NCBI GenBank assembly: GCA_030637805.1
Contig: DAOWFV010000151.1
Coordinates: forward strand, 1-8,582
From: Acidobacteriota bacterium
GTDB taxonomy: Bacteria; Acidobacteriota; Thermoanaerobaculia; Thermoanaerobaculales; Sulfomarinibacteraceae
Reading direction: 5' to 3'
DNA: 8,582 bases
The first letter of the stretch is position 1. Every line of letters starts with the position of its first letter. Below are positions 7,019 through 8,582 of this stretch, piece after piece. Position numbers and translations under genes: made by a program. Below the pieces are notes generated by a model. It saw only the letters and a list, made by a program, of their open reading frames with translations. It was not told the origin of the DNA and made no database searches.

Positions 7019-7053
7019 CAGGTCTCAGGTCTCAGGTCTCAGGTTGCAGGTCG
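7019..7053. repeat. Heptanucleotide array (CAGGTCT unit, 5 copies), inverted relative to the 5768 array
   Basis: Units CAGGTCT (three times), CAGGTTG and CAGGTCG fill the 52-base gap between the convergent MFS and mqnD stop codons. On the other strand this is the CCTGAGA/CCTGCGA family found upstream of the MFS gene. No intrinsic terminator is visible between the two genes. Confidence 0.9.
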
Positions 7054-7064
7054 CACACCTCCGG

Positions 7065-7895
7065 CTACAGAAAGTCGAGTTGAGGCACCTTCGGGATGAG
7101 GCCCTCGACGTGGGCGCGACCGAGAAATTCGCGCAGGGCTTTGCGGCCGCGCTCCCCGTAGTCCACCGTGAGCTCGTTGACGTACATGCCGACGAACCGG
7201 TCGGCCTTGCCACGATCGAGCCCTCGGCCGTAGTCGAGGGCGTAGTCCAGGGCCGCCTCGCGGTGCTCGAGGGAGTACTCGATGGACTCCTTCAGGAGTG
7301 CGGCGACGCGAGTGGTCATCTCGGGCCCGAGATCGCGCAGTATCACGTTACCTCCGAGAGGCAGCGGCAGGCCACCCGTTTCGTCCGCCCACCACACGCC
7401 GAGGTCAACGAGGCTGTGGAAACCCTCTTCCTGCCAGGTGAGCTGGCCCTCGTGGATCACCACGCCCGCATCGACATCGCCCGAGCTCACCGCGGGCATG
7501 ATGGCGTCGAACGGACGCACCACAGTATCGAGATTCGGATTCCACATCTTCAACGCCAGCGCGGCGGAGGTGAGGGTTCCCGGAATGGCGACGCGAAGGG
7601 AAGGAAGATCCTCCGGGGCCACAGGCTCCCGCGCCACCAGCACCGGGCCATATCCGTAACCCATCGAGGCGCCGGAGCCGAGCAACGCGTAGCCTTCGTC
7701 GAGGTGGGAGTAGGCGTGGATCGAGACCGCCGTGACCTCGTACGTGCCCTCGAAGGCCTCGCGGTTGAGGGTCTCGATATCCGACAGCACGTGCTCGAAG
7801 CGAAGGTCGCCGGTGTCGATCAGCCCCTTGGCGAGGGCGTAGAACATGAAAGCGTCGTCGGAGTCTGGCGAGTGCGCCACGCGAATCAGGGTCAT
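7065..7895 (-). CDS. mqnD: MqnD, 1,4-dihydroxy-6-naphthoate synthase (futalosine menaquinone pathway)
   Basis: MqnD converts cyclic dehypoxanthinyl futalosine to 1,4-dihydroxy-6-naphthoate, a late ring-forming step of menaquinone synthesis by the futalosine route, in the cytoplasm. The 276 residues have the two-lobed periplasmic-binding-protein-like fold of the MqnA/MqnD family but no signal peptide. Landmarks are VAHSPDSDDAFMFYAL near the N-terminus (the SPDxDD form, as in epsilonproteobacterial MqnD, instead of SPCPND), LSDIETLNREA, GYGYGPVLVAR, the lobe-linking IPGTLTSAAL, VVIHEGQ with the expected catalytic His (residue 148 from this start), and DLGVWWADETGGLPLPLGGN. I chose the ATG at 7895 over the adjacent TTG at 7898 because GGAGG (7900-7904) is four bases upstream. 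MqnA is the main alternative, but the IHE and GLPLPLG stretches favour MqnD. No other mqn gene is present. Confidence 0.88.
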   Translation of the reverse strand: MTLIRVAHSPDSDDAFMFYALAKGLIDTGDLRFEHVLSDIETLNREAFEGTYEVTAVSIHAYSHLDEGYALLGSGASMGYGYGPVLVAREPVAPEDLPSLRVAIPGTLTSAALALKMWNPNLDTVVRPFDAIMPAVSSGDVDAGVVIHEGQLTWQEEGFHSLVDLGVWWADETGGLPLPLGGNVILRDLGPEMTTRVAALLKESIEYSLEHREAALDYALDYGRGLDRGKADRFVGMYVNELTVDYGERGRKALREFLGRAHVEGLIPKVPQLDFL

Positions 7896-7899
7896 CAAT

Positions 7900-7932
7900 C
7901 CTCCAAGCCCCTACCGGGGAGGCCGCATTCTA
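7900..7932 (-). promoter_or_regulatory. mqnD leader: Shine-Dalgarno, small hairpin and candidate -10
   Basis: GGAGG (7900-7904) is the ribosome site. Upstream in the mRNA, CCCC-GGTA-GGGG can form a short hairpin, and an adjacent CCTCC can alternatively pair with the Shine-Dalgarno. TAGAAT (7927-7932) is a reasonable -10 hexamer, but no convincing -35 was found at 16-18 bases, so the promoter call is weak. Confidence 0.35.
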
Positions 7933-7981
7933 ACCCGGCGCGAACGACTTACGACAGAGGCACTGAGGAACACGGAAGAGG

Positions 7982-8010
7982 CCCACAGATCACACAGATG
8001 AACACAGATC
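7982..8010. repeat. Nonamer-type array (CACAGAT core, 3 copies)
   Basis: CCCACAGAT, CACACAGAT and GAACACAGAT are spaced 9-10 bases apart. Related single motifs (ACGCAGAGACACAGAG) follow to about 8041. This sits upstream of mqnD, outside the inverted-end segment. Confidence 0.75.
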
Positions 8011-8056
8011 CAAAAAGAAGCGACAACGCAGAGACACAGAGCCGCCCACCCGATTC

Positions 8057-8091
8057 TTAACGCAAAGACGCGAAGACGCAAAGGCGCAAAG
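8057..8091. repeat. Left 35-bp inverted end, built from CGCAAAGR octamers
   Basis: TTAA is followed by four octamer-type units (CGCAAAGA, CGCGAAGA, CGCAAAGG, CGCAAAG). The reverse complement of 8495-8529 matches it at 30 of 35 positions, with the same length and the same TTAA end. Confidence 0.8.
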
Positions 8092-8106
8092 CCGACCCAA
8101 GGAGCC

Positions 8107-8142
8107 CGCAGATCACCTAGATCACGCAGATTCGCACAGAGG
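8107..8142. repeat. Nonamer array (CNCAGATCA-like, 4 copies)
   Basis: CGCAGATCA, CCTAGATCA, CGCAGATTC and GCACAGAGG follow each other with a 9-base period. It is related to the 7982 array but lies inside the inverted ends. Confidence 0.7.
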
Positions 8143-8152
8143 AGGCAACGCG

Positions 8153-8465
8153 TGGCGAGGTCCCGGCCGTCGGGCGACGGCCAGGAACCGGAGGATAGGG
8201 CACCGATTCCGACCGCAAGCGATCGTCATCGGTGCCCTATCCTCCGGCCTACGCTCCGAGAGCGCAGGCCTCGCCACTCCTCCCCTTCATTTTATGGTTG
8301 GGAGGAGTACCCCCCTTCCTCTGATAGGAGGGAGGCGGAACCGACGCGCCCCTGGCGCGTCGGCCGGTGGGAAGTCAGGTTGCGACGAACGCTCGCGTTC
8401 GGAGCGGATTGACTTTTCACCGGTTGCCGGCGATCGAACGATCGCCGGCGGTTCCGCCGTCAATC
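8153..8465. other. Hairpin-dense segment, possible structured RNA or palindromic DNA element
   Basis: No credible coding region is present. Stems, in order, are: 8153-8160/8269-8276 (8 bp, closing three inner hairpins 8165-8182, 8188-8247 and 8246-8270); 8276-8284/8300-8308 (9 bp); 8314-8320/8326-8332 (7 bp with one G-T); 8341-8350/8354-8363 (10 bp, loop CCT); 8364-8377/8410-8423 (12 Watson-Crick plus 2 G-T pairs) enclosing 8386-8392/8395-8401 (7 bp); and 8426-8436/8439-8449 (11 bp, loop AA). The last stem competes with 8446-8451/8454-8459. GATTGAC/GTCAATC (8407-8413/8459-8465) is a further alternative. Stems abut almost end to end. The complementarity is directly visible; whether it acts as RNA or DNA is not known. 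Confidence 0.7.
8188..8247. repeat. Perfect 20-bp inverted repeat
   Basis: CCGGAGGATAGGGCACCGAT (8188-8207) is exactly complementary to 8228-8247 across a 20-base loop. It is the longest perfect inverted repeat I found in the window. No T-run follows, so a standard intrinsic terminator is unlikely. Confidence 0.9.
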
Positions 8466-8494
8466 GCAGGCACTGCCGCATCAACTCAGCAGCT

Positions 8495-8529
8495 CTTTGC
8501 GTCATTGCGCCTTTGCGCCTTTGCGTTAA
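8495..8529. repeat. Right 35-bp inverted end
   Basis: CTTTGCGTCATTGCGC and two CCTTTGCG-type units end in TTAA. This is the mirror of 8057-8091 with five mismatches, giving a 473-bp segment from end to end. Confidence 0.8.
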
Positions 8530-8553
8530 TAGCGTCGCTGGGCAGGATCATCA

Positions 8554-8582
8554 ATGGAGCAGACCGACGCGACGCGGATCGA
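8554..8582 (+). CDS. Probable start of a rightward gene, cut by the window edge
   Basis: ATG at 8554 opens a frame reading MEQTDATRI to the edge. AGGA (8544-8547) lies six bases upstream, a good Shine-Dalgarno distance, and follows closely after the right inverted end. Only nine complete codons are visible, so no function can be given. If real, it is divergent from mqnD and the hairpin-dense segment is its 5' region. Confidence 0.4.

Noticed and set aside
7044..8060. 338-codon rightward frame opposite mqnD
   Set aside because: Shadow of mqnD running into repeat DNA; no domain.
8188..8247. Intrinsic terminator
   Set aside because: The stem is long, but neither strand has a following T-run.
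8153..8276. Integron attC site or tRNA-like cloverleaf
   Set aside because: The closed three-hairpin shape invites this, but no core-site motifs (RYYYAAC/GTTRRRY) at the ends, no anticodon arm geometry and no CCA or T-loop consensus are present.
8152..8412. Rightward 86-codon frame in the hairpin region
   Set aside because: Composition follows the palindromes, there is no Shine-Dalgarno, and it begins with GTG inside a stem; not convincing as a gene.

Overview
The window looks like chromosomal DNA of a high-GC, Gram-negative (diderm) bacterium. The tripartite RND efflux operon implies an outer membrane. A menaquinone gene of the futalosine route and several families of short-period intergenic repeats suggest an environmental lineage such as Acidobacteriota or a neighbouring phylum. 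That placement is a guess from style, not from a marker gene.

Layout: (1) Positions 1-5480 hold one leftward operon, tetR - outer-membrane factor - periplasmic adaptor - RND pump. A near-consensus sigma70 promoter lies at 5447-5475, with a 16-bp palindrome in its spacer as the likely operator. Every junction overlaps (4 bp ATGA, 1 bp TGATG, 4 bp ATGA), and a 9-bp hairpin sits directly before the pump start. The pump runs off the left edge after 629 codons. The first gene most likely represses the whole operon and releases it when a toxic ligand binds. (2) Positions 5485-5845 contain no gene but hold heptanucleotide repeats, two inverted repeats and a dispersed repeat that also occurs in many other genomes. 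(3) A single MFS transporter (5846-7012, rightward) has arrays of the same heptamer family on both sides, in opposite orientations. (4) A leftward mqnD gene (7065-7895) encodes a late step of futalosine-dependent menaquinone synthesis. (5) Positions 7899-8553, between mqnD and the probable start of a rightward gene at 8554, form a gene-free region. It holds nonamer repeats and a 473-bp segment bounded by 35-bp inverted repeats (30/35 identical). Inside it, from 8153 to 8465, most bases fall in contiguous perfect or near-perfect stem-loops.

The protein genes belong to well-known families. The unexplained content is intergenic: several heptamer families placed at gene boundaries, one of them translated into the C-terminus of the outer-membrane factor, and the hairpin-dense segment with inverted ends. 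I could not run covariance, copy-number or database searches, so their nature as mobile element, structured RNA or DNA-level structure is open.
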